Shown piece after piece: positions 43,695 through 52,569 of a DNA stretch of 64,000 bases; the first letter of the stretch is position 1; each line of letters begins with the position of its first letter. Position numbers and translations under genes: made by a program. Origin of the DNA: Pseudoalteromonas tunicata. GTDB lineage: Bacteria > Pseudomonadota > Gammaproteobacteria > Enterobacterales > Alteromonadaceae. The stretch covers positions 62,001 through 126,000 of the forward strand of contig NZ_CP011033.1 of assembly GCF_002310815.1 (NCBI RefSeq). Reading direction: 5' to 3'. Under the pieces are notes generated by a model. The model was not told the origin of the DNA. It did no database searches and saw only the letters and a list, made by a program, of their open reading frames with translations.

Positions 43695-44594
43695 TTTAAT
43701 TGCTACTTTTGCTAATTCAATAATTTCAAGTACTTTCAAATTATTAGATGACTTAGCATATGACAAAGCAGTTCTTTTATTGTTTGCTTTAAGACTTATA
43801 TCTGCATTATTTTTCAACAACATTTTAGCTATTTCAAATTGCTCTTGATTAGGTTCCCACATATGGGTGCTATATATCTTCCCCGAAACAAACATTAATG
43901 CGGTAAAGCCCTTTTCATTTACTTCATTAACTCCTGCCCCATGCTTTAGCAATAATTCGCAAACTTCGGGGTATTCATTCATAGCAGCCCGCATAAGACT
44001 AGTATGCTCTTTATAACGTGATTTAACGTTTAAGTTAGCACCTCGTCCAATCAAATACTCCACGACTGGAGTAAACGATTCTCTATATAAACATCCATAT
44101 TCTGAAGAGCCATGCCCAGACTGAGTATCCCAAAACGAATCTGCTAGCGCTAAACCTAACGCGTTGCTGTCCAATGGACTTGTTAAACGTTCGTATAGTT
44201 CGAATAGTGCAATAACATAGTCTGATTCGTGAGCCATTGCATTACTACTTATGTGCAAAATCCTACTAAGATTAAACTTTTTAATAACTTGTTTTTTTGA
44301 AACCTTAAAAGCCTCTTCAATTGCATCAATAGGGTAATTCCCCAAAAAAAATGTATCACAAAAATCTCTCGATGTTACTTTCGCGCCATATCTAATTAGC
44401 TCAATCAGAGTTTCAGCTATTTTTCTATTTTCTTCTATACTGTTTTGGATTTTTCTAGATCCGCTAACACTTCTAAATGGAGTGTAATATCCATCTTTAC
44501 AAAGCCCATTTGGATCCCCCCCTTGTTTTAAGCACTCAATAACTTGATTGTAATCTTCAGCCTCGATAGCTTCAAAAAGTGACTCTGAATTCAT
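43689..44594 (-). CDS. Ankyrin-repeat protein (integron cassette gene)
   Basis: This 301-residue soluble protein starts at ATG 44594 with AAGGA 7 bases upstream, in place of a longer upstream frame. Ankyrin-type repeats are visible at the N-terminus (EAIEAEDYNQVIECLKQGGD) and in the last third (HTSLMRAAMNEYPEVCELLL, GFTALMFVSG, EIAKMLLKNNADISL, RTALSYAKSSNN). The middle is more diverged. Its stop codon lies within attC6. Upstream of the ATG is AAATCTACAGGCTCGTTATG, like the right end of the 147-bp elements in the first array. Ankyrin proteins bind other proteins; no enzyme activity is expected. Confidence 0.78.
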   Translation of the reverse strand: MNSESLFEAIEAEDYNQVIECLKQGGDPNGLCKDGYYTPFRSVSGSRKIQNSIEENRKIAETLIELIRYGAKVTSRDFCDTFFLGNYPIDAIEEAFKVSKKQVIKKFNLSRILHISSNAMAHESDYVIALFELYERLTSPLDSNALGLALADSFWDTQSGHGSSEYGCLYRESFTPVVEYLIGRGANLNVKSRYKEHTSLMRAAMNEYPEVCELLLKHGAGVNEVNEKGFTALMFVSGKIYSTHMWEPNQEQFEIAKMLLKNNADISLKANNKRTALSYAKSSNNLKVLEIIELAKVAIKT

Positions 44595-44803
44595 TTGATA
44601 TCCTTTAAAACATAACGAGCCTGTAGATTTACTCGTTTTTAATTTGTTTTTATTAATCAGCAAACCATAACTTAGTTCCTATTTTGATTCAATCGTTTAG
44701 GCTGTTTTGAGGTGAGATTTTAAATCGGGGTTTTAGATGGGTTTTCTTGTGGTTTTTGTGGGGGTTTTGAGCCCTTTTTAAGTGTAAAAAGGGTTTCCCC
44801 TGC

Positions 44804-45160
44804 TTAATGCACTCTGTTTTGCAGCTTTTCTATATTATGAACCAAGCAATACAGTTGCCACTGGGCATTCACTTTCGTTTGACCACGCAAGGTCAATTTA
44901 TTCATGCCTTTATTGACGGTGATATTACCGAACACGGGCTCTATACAGCCGAGTCGTTTGCTGTATTGTCGTCGTCCCATTGGGCTGTCTATTTTTACTT
45001 TCATTTTGTCGATGTAACTGACTTTTTTGCGGGATTCATCATTCTTAAACTGCACTTGCCGTCCTGTTTTTATCGGTGGCTTTCGCATACATTGCTGTTT
45101 CAGCGGGCAGATTTTACAGTCTTTTAAGTAACCGCAGAATCGGGAAAAAAAACAAGACAC
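44804..45160 (-). pseudogene. C-terminal fragment of an IS1182-family transposase
   Basis: This 118-residue frame matches the end of IS1182-type DDE transposases: a cysteine cluster (CKICPLKQQC), GRRQYSKRLGCIEPVFGNI, then KLTLRGQTKVNAQWQLYC and LVHNIEKLQ. The catalytic Glu region is present, but the N-terminal domain and the two Asp residues are missing, so it cannot be active. Confidence 0.8.
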
Positions 45161-45224
45161 TCATGAGTATCTTCTTGAAATAAAAAGACTTTTAAAATTT
45201 AGTGCTCGTAAAACAATCGTTTAA

Positions 45225-45460
45225 CCTCGTTGTAGCGCAGCGCCTCGGGGTTCTCGGTGGTGAAAACGTCTGTATCTCACAATGGCCCCAAAAGCCAAGA
45301 CGTGTCGCGATAAATCACGACCTACAATCTGGCTGTTTACTTCAACATGTTTTTATTCGGTTGGGTTGCTTTGGTTGAAATGTGAGCGGTTGTAATGTGT
45401 TTTTACCCTCGTTGCTTCGTAGTGCTTCGGGAGCTCGGTGGTGAAAACGTTTTATATCTG
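45225..45460 (+). repeat. ~180-bp intergenic repeat: one full and one partial unit
   Basis: The unit begins CCTCG-TGTAGCGCAGCGCCT, continues with GGTGGTGAAAACG and TCACAATGGCCCCAAA, holds a palindrome GTCGCGATAAATCACGACCTAC (on the other strand GTAGGTCGTGATTTATCGCGAC, a REP-like GTAG head), and ends AATGTG(T/C)TTTTACC. A partial second unit starts at about 45408. Confidence 0.8.
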
Positions 45461-45577
45461 AAAAATACAAAAACAGACTAAACGATTGACTCAAAATAGG
45501 TACTCAGATAAGGTTCACACCTTAAAAATTAATTATTCAACGAGTAATGTTACTCGTTAAAGCTAAAGGAGAAAGCG

Positions 45578-46042
45578 TTGAATAAGGTATATTGTTTATT
45601 ACCATTAACCCTTCTTGTGGTTTCGTGTGCTTCAACCACCCCAGTTGAAAAAACTAAAATAGATTACTTAGATTTGTCTGCTAAAGAGCAAGCCAACCTT
45701 GTTGATGCGTACTGGACGGTTACAAAAAGAGTTGAACCACAGTATCCAATCTCAGCAGCAAAAAATAATATCTCTGGTTGTGTTGATTTAATTGTCGGCA
45801 TTGATCAATCAGGTAAAGCGCGCGGATATAAAGTGCGTTCATCTTACCCTGAAGGTTTATTTGATAAAAATGCGGCAGCGGCTTTAGTTAAGTGGCAGTG
45901 GCAAGCGACAGAAAAAAACAAGGGCAATACACCTATTTTAACGTCTATTCAAATGGATTTTATGACTAGCAGAAACCCTACGGATGCTGGGTATCTTGAA
46001 AACTGCCCTAAACGCGATGTTAGCAAAAGTCTTTCATCTTAA
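45578..46042 (+). CDS. Lipoprotein with a TonB C-terminal-like domain
   Basis: This 154-residue protein starts at TTG 45578 with AGGAG 7 bases upstream and has a lipoprotein signal (YCLLPLTLLVVSC, lipobox VVSC). Residues about 45-130 resemble the TonB_C domain (VEPQYPISAAKNNISGCVDL, IDQSGKARGYKVRSSYPEGLF, ALVKWQWQA). Unlike true TonB it has no inner-membrane anchor or Pro-rich linker, so it is a stand-alone lipoprotein form; the partner is unknown. It lies between two blocks of the 180-bp repeat. Confidence 0.72.
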   Translation: MNKVYCLLPLTLLVVSCASTTPVEKTKIDYLDLSAKEQANLVDAYWTVTKRVEPQYPISAAKNNISGCVDLIVGIDQSGKARGYKVRSSYPEGLFDKNAAAALVKWQWQATEKNKGNTPILTSIQMDFMTSRNPTDAGYLENCPKRDVSKSLSS

Positions 46043-46061
46043 GCGCTGTAAAACTCCGAGA

Positions 46062-46091
46062 CAGTGTCATATCGGTGCACCGAGACACTGG
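46062..46091 (+). repeat. Palindrome after the TonB_C lipoprotein gene
   Basis: CAGTGTC and GACACTG flank TCGGTGCACCGA, itself a palindrome. The T run needed for a terminator is weak, so it may be a REP-related hairpin rather than a terminator. Confidence 0.5.
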
Positions 46092-46190
46092 CTGGTAAAT
46101 TTATGATGCCCATTCGCATCTATCTATGGTTTATCTTATTGAATAAATAGGTTTTTAAATTCATATACTCATGAAAATAACCTTTTAAAT

Positions 46191-46576
46191 CTCGGTGTAG
46201 CGCAGCGCCTCGGGGCCCTCGGTGGTAAAAGTTTTTTATCTCATAATGGCCCCAAAGGCCAAGACCTGTCGCGATAAATCACGACCTACAATCTGGCTGT
46301 TTATTTCAGGATGTTTTTAATCGCTTAGGTTACTTTGGTTGAAATGTGAGCGGTTGTAATGTGCTTTACCCTCGGTGTAGCGCAGCGCCTCGGGGCTCTC
46401 GGTGGTAAAAGTTTTTTATCTCACAATGGTCCCAAAGCCAAGACGTGTCGCGATAAATCACGACCTACAAATTGGCTGTTTATTTCAACATATTTTTAAT
46501 CGCTTACGCTATTTTGGTTGCAATAAAAGCGGGTGTTGTCATGTGCTTTTACCCCTCGGTGTAGCGCAGCGCCTTT
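46191..46576 (+). repeat. ~180-bp intergenic repeat: two full units and one partial
   Basis: Full units start at 46191 and 46371 (exactly 180 bp apart) and a partial third starts at about 46555. They match the unit at 45225 through the palindrome and the tail AATGTGCTTTTACC. The pattern is a true tandem array. The sequence between 46043 and 46190 holds only the palindrome. Confidence 0.85.
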
Positions 46577-46631
46577 TTATTCTGCAAATTAGCTGTGTCA
46601 CTGTAATTTTAAATTTGAGGTCACATTAATC

Positions 46632-47192
46632 ATGAAATGTTCGGTATTTATTGCAACTAGTGCTGATGGCTATATCGCCACATCAGAGGGGGCTGTAGAT
46701 TGGCTTCATACATCGGGTAACCAAGATGCAGATATGAGTGCAAACCCTGATATGGGGTTTCATCATTTTATTGCATCAGTTGATTGTATGATTATGGGGC
46801 GCAAGTGTATGCAGACCCTAGCAGATTTTAATTTGGCGCCAGAGCAGTGGCCGTATGGCGATATTAAGATTTATGTACTGAGTCATTCAGTTAGCGTCGC
46901 CCCTGAGAATTTGCGAAATAAAGTTGAGATGTACTCGGGTGATATATTAGCGCTGATAAACAAGTTAGCAAGCGATGGTTATCAACACGCCTATATTGAT
47001 GGTGGCAAGACCATTACCGCGTTTATAAATCAGCAATTGATAAATGAAATGATCATCACTAAAGCCCCGATTATTCTAGGTGAGGGGATTCCACTTTTTG
47101 GCAAAATTGAAAAACCTATCAAGTTGTTAGAGGCAAATGCAACCGCGTTTCCAAATGATTTTATTCAAATTAAGTATTCGGTCAGTTACTGA
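46632..47192 (+). CDS. Dihydrofolate reductase family protein (RibD C-terminal-like)
   Basis: This 186-residue protein begins MKCSVFIATSADGYIATSEGAVDWL and has the family landmarks FIASVDCMIMGRKCMQTL, YVLSHS and HAYIDGGKTITAFINQQLIN, then IPLFG near the end. This is the YyaP/RibD-C group, NADPH-dependent reductases distinct from housekeeping FolA; the substrate is usually unknown. It follows the 180-bp tandem array and stands alone. Confidence 0.85.
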   Translation: MKCSVFIATSADGYIATSEGAVDWLHTSGNQDADMSANPDMGFHHFIASVDCMIMGRKCMQTLADFNLAPEQWPYGDIKIYVLSHSVSVAPENLRNKVEMYSGDILALINKLASDGYQHAYIDGGKTITAFINQQLINEMIITKAPIILGEGIPLFGKIEKPIKLLEANATAFPNDFIQIKYSVSY

Positions 47193-47524
47193 TAAAAAGC
47201 TGTGAAGTCGAAGCGATAATATTTGGCTGTTAAATATGAAAAATTAAAATATATCAATACCTTAGATTTAAAGTTGGACTGTGGCTCTGGCTGCAGACAA
47301 ATTAGCTTAGCAGCAAAGTGGAAACTTGTAATACATTGTATCAAAATAGGGACTCGGTTATTGTTTATACGTATTATTGTTACACCGGTCATTTTAACGT
47401 CCCGTTAAGTACCTTAATGTTGTGATGTAACCCAAAAGGTGATGAAAGATCAATTAATTGTAAAGGTCGTTATGGATGATGGACGCACTAGCACTTCGAT
47501 ATTTAAGATTTGGAGCTATAAATA
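47193..47524 (+). other. Intergenic region, no gene recognised
   Basis: These 332 bases hold short overlapping frames with no sign of selection. A fragment ATCAAAATAGGGACTCGGTTATTG at about 47339-47362 resembles the inverted repeat around the IS1182 remnant. Confidence 0.35.
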
Positions 47525-48112
47525 ATGGAATTTGTCGCCGAGAGAGTTACTCATGTTCAGTTACCTGAGGGTTATTATGTTGCATTGATTAACCCTGAAA
47601 GTTTAATAAAAAACCATGTTGTTAAAGAAGTAGGAGCCTTGCGGCATCGAGTTTGGGCTGCTAGAGGCATGGATATGTCTAATTCTCTGGTGGCTAACTC
47701 ATGGGTAGAAAAAGAAGACTATCATGCTTATATATGGGGAGTTTATTTTGAGAATAAATTAATAGCATCGGCCCGCTTAAGTATGCATACCTCAATTGAA
47801 ACGTTGCCAGAATCTTCGTTATATACCCAGTTTTTCGATCAGATTAGCTATCCCATAGCATCATTTAATCGGCTCGTGGTATGTGAAAACCATCGAGGTT
47901 TACAGTTATCTACTTTTTTAGTCACAGAACGGATCAATATGTCTTTAAAGCTAGGGGCTAGCTGTATCGTATTTGATTGCCCTGGGTCTAGAGTGAGCAA
48001 AATGAAAGCGCATGGCTTTTCCCCATTAGGGCAACCTCAAGCAGGGTCGAAATGTAGTGCAATCAATTGGGTGGTTATGCATAAAAAGTTAGCAACTAAG
48101 CACACTGGCTAG
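47525..48112 (+). CDS. GNAT-fold acyltransferase
   Basis: This 195-residue protein starts at ATG 47525 with GGAG upstream. It has a GNAT-like layout: EVGALRHRVWAARGMD near the N-terminus, ARLSMHTSIETLPESSLYTQF, then IASFNRLVVCENHRGLQLSTF (acetyl-CoA loop region) and MKAHGFSPLG near the end. The early RHRVW motif and overall order also recall LuxI-type and N-acyl amino acid synthases, so a longer-chain acyl donor is possible. It lies 107 bp upstream of a zinc phospholipase C gene. Confidence 0.7.
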   Translation: MEFVAERVTHVQLPEGYYVALINPESLIKNHVVKEVGALRHRVWAARGMDMSNSLVANSWVEKEDYHAYIWGVYFENKLIASARLSMHTSIETLPESSLYTQFFDQISYPIASFNRLVVCENHRGLQLSTFLVTERINMSLKLGASCIVFDCPGSRVSKMKAHGFSPLGQPQAGSKCSAINWVVMHKKLATKHTG

Positions 48113-48219
48113 TTTGGATATTTTTTTATGTAGGCAATTTTTTGCTGTTTAACCTTTTCTTTGAAATTTTAGGTCTATCTTTTTAACAGTATTAATCAAT
48201 TAAGTATAAGGATTTAGGT

Positions 48220-49134
48220 ATGCCTGGTGCATTTGCTCATATAACAGCAGTTAATATAGCGACTGATAATAATGCCCTTTGTGGAATGAATATTCCTGTG
48301 AAAGCAAAATTAATCTTAAGTAAAAATCAAAACTATCTTGAACTTGGCTGCGTATCTCCTGACTACCCTTATTTAGCTGTTGGTCATTCAGAGCAAAATA
48401 AATGGGCGGATTTAATGCATTATGAGAAAACAGGAGATGTCATTAAGGCAGCTGTACACTATTGCAAAAAGCTAGAAGGGCTGGCGCAAGAAAAGTGCTT
48501 TGCCTGGCTTTGTGGTTATATGTCACATGTTGCTGCTGATATCACCATCCATCCTGTGGTTGAGCTTAAAGTGGGTCCTTATGAACAAAATAAAACACAA
48601 CACCGTACCTGTGAAATGAATCAAGATGCGTATATCTGGCCGAGATTAAATCTTGGTGAAATAGGTCTGGCAGATAGAGTAGAGCTTAATATTGGATCTT
48701 GCACTAGCCAAAATGGTTGTCTTGATGATGATATTACAGGAGTTTGGCAAGCTATTTTAACGGATATACATTCCGATTACGCTCAATTAGCTGCACCAGA
48801 CTTTAATGCTTGGCATACAGGGTTTCAATTGGTTGTTAATCATGCCGAAGAAGGTTATAGGCTGTTTCCTTGGGCAAGGCATGTTGCAGCAAATAATGGC
48901 CTGCTTTACCCCCGTAAAAATGAAATTGATGATAGCTTTATAACCAATCTTGAGACACCTAATGGCCGCATGCATTACAATGATATTTTTGATTTAGCGA
49001 TTAAAAATATTCAGTTTTTTATCACAATTATCGCTAATGCTGTTTTTGACGATGGCGAATGCAGCCAAATCTGCAATTGGAATCTAGATAATGGCCGAGA
49101 TGAAACTGGAAGCTTAACCGCGTGGAATATTTAA
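48220..49134 (+). CDS. Zinc-dependent phospholipase C family protein
   Basis: This 304-residue protein has the Zn_dep_PLPC pattern of metal ligands: MPGAFAH (His7), GCVSPDYPYLA, WADLMHYEK, GYMSHVAADITIHPVVEL and HRTCEMNQDAYI. There is no signal peptide, so it may act inside the cell or leave by another route. AAGGA precedes the ATG. It is followed after 1 base by a lipoprotein gene, pointing to translational coupling. A membrane-lipid role is inferred from the family only. Confidence 0.8.
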   Translation: MPGAFAHITAVNIATDNNALCGMNIPVKAKLILSKNQNYLELGCVSPDYPYLAVGHSEQNKWADLMHYEKTGDVIKAAVHYCKKLEGLAQEKCFAWLCGYMSHVAADITIHPVVELKVGPYEQNKTQHRTCEMNQDAYIWPRLNLGEIGLADRVELNIGSCTSQNGCLDDDITGVWQAILTDIHSDYAQLAAPDFNAWHTGFQLVVNHAEEGYRLFPWARHVAANNGLLYPRKNEIDDSFITNLETPNGRMHYNDIFDLAIKNIQFFITIIANAVFDDGECSQICNWNLDNGRDETGSLTAWNI

Positions 49135-49135
49135 G

Positions 49136-49540
49136 ATGAAATACATTATTTTAGTACTCACTATTTTTTTATCTGTCGGTTGTAACAAGTTAGCCAATGC
49201 TCATGATCCAGAGAAAATTATTGATCTTGCCTCACAATTAAAAGACATCGCTGCCGCGGTGGATGGCACGTTAAAGTTTAGTGCGCAACAATATGTAACT
49301 TCACAAGCGCTGCTGTTAGCTGCTATCAATAATGATGAAACTAAGCTTGAACCATTTAAAGGTTATGAGCTTAAAATTGAAATTCAAGATAATCATGCCA
49401 TTTTATTGCTTTGTGAGCATGACGTTGTATTAATTGAAGATGCTGGATGTACCGCTCAGTCTGATGTTCAACATTGGCAGTCAACCGCTAATAAAGCGTG
49501 TGAAGTGACGCTAAATGCAAGCCAAGTTTGTAGTTTTTGA
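49136..49540 (+). CDS. Small lipoprotein coupled to the phospholipase C gene
   Basis: This 134-residue protein has a lipoprotein signal (YIILVLTIFLSVGC, lipobox SVGC at about 13-16). The mature part is acidic, has four further cysteines (LLCEHDVV, GCTAQ, KACEVT, QVCSF) and no recognised domain. Its ATG is one base after the stop of the phospholipase gene and has no separate ribosome-binding site, so the pair is made together. It could be a partner or inhibitor of the enzyme at the envelope. Confidence 0.72.
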   Translation: MKYIILVLTIFLSVGCNKLANAHDPEKIIDLASQLKDIAAAVDGTLKFSAQQYVTSQALLLAAINNDETKLEPFKGYELKIEIQDNHAILLLCEHDVVLIEDAGCTAQSDVQHWQSTANKACEVTLNASQVCSF

Positions 49541-50051
49541 ACATAAAACAGCACGTGTCTATACCTAACGAGGTCTTGAAGTAACCCAATGCTGGATAAT
49601 AAATCTATTTCAGCCAGCTATTTTTAACCTTAACAGCGTTGTAGTAACTTGCAATAGGCTCGCTCTCCTTAAAAATCCCTGACAAGAGATCTGGAGCCTA
49701 CTTATTTATCTTTAATTCAATATGTTATTAAATTTCCTATTCAGAATTTAGGTTAAGTAAAACTGATAAGCAGTATTAAGATTAAAATATTGACTCACGT
49801 TAAAACATTCAGCCTCATCACTTTATAGGGCGTTTTAATGTGAAAATCACTCGCAGATTGTATGAGTTAATCGGTCATTTTTGTTGGTGTCTATCATTTC
49901 ACTTTGTGAAAAATAGCAATCTATGACACCCATAACTCCCTCATTGATATAAATTTAATCAATCTTAACAATTTATTCTCTCATCTTTTTGGGGCTTTAT
50001 TTTTTTAGCCGTAATTTGCTCTAAAGTTAAATAATACAATTGCATATGCAA
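49541..50051 (+). other. Intergenic region upstream of the iron-regulated receptor
   Basis: No gene was found. CACGTTAAAACATTC and GGGCGTTTTAATGTG (about 49797-49843) form a loose inverted repeat around a GC-richer centre, possibly a terminator or operator of unknown use. The AT-rich end leads into the Fur box. Confidence 0.4.
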
Positions 50052-50068
50052 ATGATAACAGTTATCAT
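50052..50068 (+). promoter_or_regulatory. Fur box
   Basis: ATGATAAC-A-GTTATCAT is a perfect 17-base palindrome close to the Fur consensus (GATAATGATAATCATTATC). It lies 52 bases upstream of the receptor's start codon and probably overlaps its promoter, so the gene should be switched on when iron is short. Confidence 0.85.
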
Positions 50069-50120
50069 GCGCGCCTTTCATATCAATAAATGTTATTTAA
50101 TTGCTTTTCAAGGAAGTACC

Positions 50121-52445
50121 ATGAAACCTCGCCCGCTTTATTTAGCCTCAATTATCAGTGTATTACTCTCATCAGGTTCCGTTTTTGCTGAGGATGATAG
50201 CGCGCAAAATATGGAAGTCATGGTGGTAACCGCCTCCGGTTATGAGCAAAAATTAATTGATGCACCCGCCAGCGTTTCGGTGGTGAGTCGTGCGGATTTA
50301 CAAAATAAACCGTTTACTAGTTTGGCTGATGCACTGCGTGATATTGAAGGTATTGATGTTGGCGCTGGGCAAGATAAAAACGGTAATATCAGCATTACTA
50401 TGCGTGGTTTACCGGCCAATTATACCTTGGTATTGATTGATGGCCGCCGTCAGAGTGATGTCGGAAATATTGGCCCAAACAATTTTGGTAATAGCCAATT
50501 TATGTACATGCCACCACTTGAAGCGATTGAACGTATTGAAGTGGTGCGTGGCCCAATGTCGACCCTATACGGTGCTGATGCAATTGGTGGTGTGATCAAC
50601 ATTATTACTCGTAAAAACATGAATAGCACCCATGGCAGCATGACGCTTAGCAGTAATGTGCAAGCAGATAGTCAGTATGGTAACGATAATAAAATCGATT
50701 TATACCTAACAGGCCCAAGTGGCATTGACGGATTAACGTATGGCGTGCGAGGCAGTTTTTATGACCGCGATGAAAGTGCACCGACTTATAGCGACAGTTT
50801 ACCGCTGCCTAATGGGTCAATGTGGGTCGATGATGGCAGTTTTGGCGATAAAAAAATTGTTGCGGCTCATAACTGGAATGCAGGCTTAAGTCTTAATTAT
50901 CAATTTGATAGCAAAAATGACTTTGCGTTTGAATATGATATTGCTAAACAACGCTACGACAATACCCAAGGTCAAACAGGCACATTAGATAGTCCTGTTA
51001 GTTTATGGCGTGTCAGCAAAGGCATAGTGCAACCACGTGTAGGTTATACGCCTTATCAACGTGTAGAACGTGAGCAATTTGTATTTGCCCATGTGGGTCG
51101 TTATGACTTTGGTACGCTTTCAACGAGTTTAACCCAAAGTCGCAGTGAAAATTTTGGCCGCTCTTTACCCCTTAATGTGCAAGAGCGTTTAGGTGTTCAG
51201 GCTATTTGGGATAACGCAGTGGCCGAGCAAGGCACCAGTAAACCTAAATTAACCGATGCTATTTATCAGCAACTTGAAGCGCAATTTTTGCCACGTCCAG
51301 TGCGTACTTTACAAATAGAGAATTTAATACTTAATAGTAAACTCGAATCGAATATCGATAACCACTATTTTGTGGTGGGCGCCCAGTATTTTGATGCTTC
51401 GATGGAAGATGGCGTATTTGGTATGTATGGCGATGGATTTCGCTCCGGGACTACGCAAGATCATCGCCAAAGCGCTATTTTTGCTGAAGATAATTGGGAA
51501 TTAAGCCGCCAATTAACAGCAACGTTTGGTGCCCGTTATGATCACCATAATATTTTTGGCTCCCAAGTAAGTCCGCGTGCTTATTTGGCGTATTCGCCAA
51601 CCAATGAATGGACGGTAAAAGGCGGAGTGAGCACAGGTTATAAAACACCAGAGCCGAATCAGTTATTTCCGGGCATTACCGGTTTTGGTGGTCAAGGCAC
51701 TAAGCCGTTTGTTGGCACGCCAGACTTACAACCCGAAACCAGTGTTAACTATGAAGTTGCCGCTTATTTTAATGGCAGCGATGCATTAAGCGGTAATATC
51801 ACAGTTTTTTATAATGATTTTAAAGACAAAATCATTAACCAAGATAATTTACCCAACTGTGAAGTGGCTCCCGCTAATACGCCATGTGTTGAAATTGGCA
51901 AAGGTTGGGCAGGCGTTGGCAGCACTAGTTTTACTCAAGCAGCCAATGTTGATGAATCTCAAACTCGCGGTGTGGAAGTATCGGCACGTTATCAATTTAT
52001 TGAAACTTTAGCCCTCAGTGGTAATTTTACGTATACTGACAGTGAAGTTAAAAGTGGGCGCGACAGTGGTTTGCCGCTAGTGAATACACCAAAAAATATG
52101 TATAACGTGACGCTGGCATGGCAGCCAATGGAGCAATTAAGTGTGTCTTTGTTAGCTGAAATTCGAAGTGATCGTTTTCGTGGTACTGCTAATATATCGG
52201 GTCCACAAGGTCCAGAAACACAAAAGTTATATTACAAAGCCTACGATTTATATCATTTAGCCGCGAGTTATAAATTGAGCAACAATCTTGCAATTAATGC
52301 GCGTATTAACAATATATTAGATGATGATTTATCAAGCAGAACGTGTTTGTTAGCCGCCTCTGAAGAAGAATATGAATGTACTTCTGATTACAATACAACG
52401 CAAAAAGCACGTAGCTACTGGGTATCGCTAAGTTACAATTTCTAA
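50121..52445 (+). CDS. TonB-dependent siderophore receptor
   Basis: This 774-residue outer-membrane receptor starts at ATG 50121 with AAGGAA upstream; an earlier ATG in the Fur box region is not used. It has a signal peptide (LYLASIISVLLSSGSVFA), TonB-box-like MEVMVVTASG, a plug with VVSRADLQNKPF, IDGRRQS and RIEVVRGPMSTLYGADAIGG, and a barrel ending RSYWVSLSYNF. The plug is of the FepA/CirA (catecholate) or enterobactin-like group. The Fur box supports an iron role; the exact siderophore is unknown. Confidence 0.9.
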   Translation: MKPRPLYLASIISVLLSSGSVFAEDDSAQNMEVMVVTASGYEQKLIDAPASVSVVSRADLQNKPFTSLADALRDIEGIDVGAGQDKNGNISITMRGLPANYTLVLIDGRRQSDVGNIGPNNFGNSQFMYMPPLEAIERIEVVRGPMSTLYGADAIGGVINIITRKNMNSTHGSMTLSSNVQADSQYGNDNKIDLYLTGPSGIDGLTYGVRGSFYDRDESAPTYSDSLPLPNGSMWVDDGSFGDKKIVAAHNWNAGLSLNYQFDSKNDFAFEYDIAKQRYDNTQGQTGTLDSPVSLWRVSKGIVQPRVGYTPYQRVEREQFVFAHVGRYDFGTLSTSLTQSRSENFGRSLPLNVQERLGVQAIWDNAVAEQGTSKPKLTDAIYQQLEAQFLPRPVRTLQIENLILNSKLESNIDNHYFVVGAQYFDASMEDGVFGMYGDGFRSGTTQDHRQSAIFAEDNWELSRQLTATFGARYDHHNIFGSQVSPRAYLAYSPTNEWTVKGGVSTGYKTPEPNQLFPGITGFGGQGTKPFVGTPDLQPETSVNYEVAAYFNGSDALSGNITVFYNDFKDKIINQDNLPNCEVAPANTPCVEIGKGWAGVGSTSFTQAANVDESQTRGVEVSARYQFIETLALSGNFTYTDSEVKSGRDSGLPLVNTPKNMYNVTLAWQPMEQLSVSLLAEIRSDRFRGTANISGPQGPETQKLYYKAYDLYHLAASYKLSNNLAINARINNILDDDLSSRTCLLAASEEEYECTSDYNTTQKARSYWVSLSYNF

Positions 52446-52516
52446 CTTCTCGCAATTAAGTAAGAGTGATTAAGTGTGAGTAATTAAGCTTGCACTTATA
52501 GCTAACTGAATAAACT

Positions 52517-52553
52517 AACCCGCTTACCATAAGGTAAAGCGGGTTTGTTTTTT
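52517..52553 (+). terminator. Bidirectional terminator between convergent genes
   Basis: AACCCGCTTACC and GGTAAAGCGGGTT form a strong stem with T-rich flanks on the + strand (TTTGTTTTTTG). It lies between the receptor gene and the convergent MBL-fold gene. Confidence 0.9.
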
Positions 52554-52569
52554 GTATGTGCTCTAGGTG

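Larger units (their letters stand above)
44664..45513. mobile_element. Remnant of an IS1182-like insertion sequence
   Basis: A transposase fragment (44804-45160, minus) lies between two 36-base inverted copies (44664-44700 and 45478-45513) built around AAACGATTGA and TCAAAATAGG. These could be the IS ends. The whole is about 850 bp, half the usual IS1182 size, and contains REP-type repeats, so it is rearranged and inactive. A further partial match to the TCAAAATAGGGACT motif lies at 47340. Confidence 0.45.

Noticed and set aside
44807..45127. 106-codon + strand frame
   Set aside because: It is the antisense shadow of the IS1182 transposase fragment, whose protein motifs are clear on the minus strand.
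45225..46576. CRISPR array
   Set aside because: The units are 180 bp, contiguous in one block and without short repeats separated by unique spacers; there are no cas genes.
47223..47408. 61-codon + strand frame after the DHFR-like gene
   Set aside because: It has no start signal, and an overlapping frame on the other strand is equally long; composition is that of intergenic sequence.
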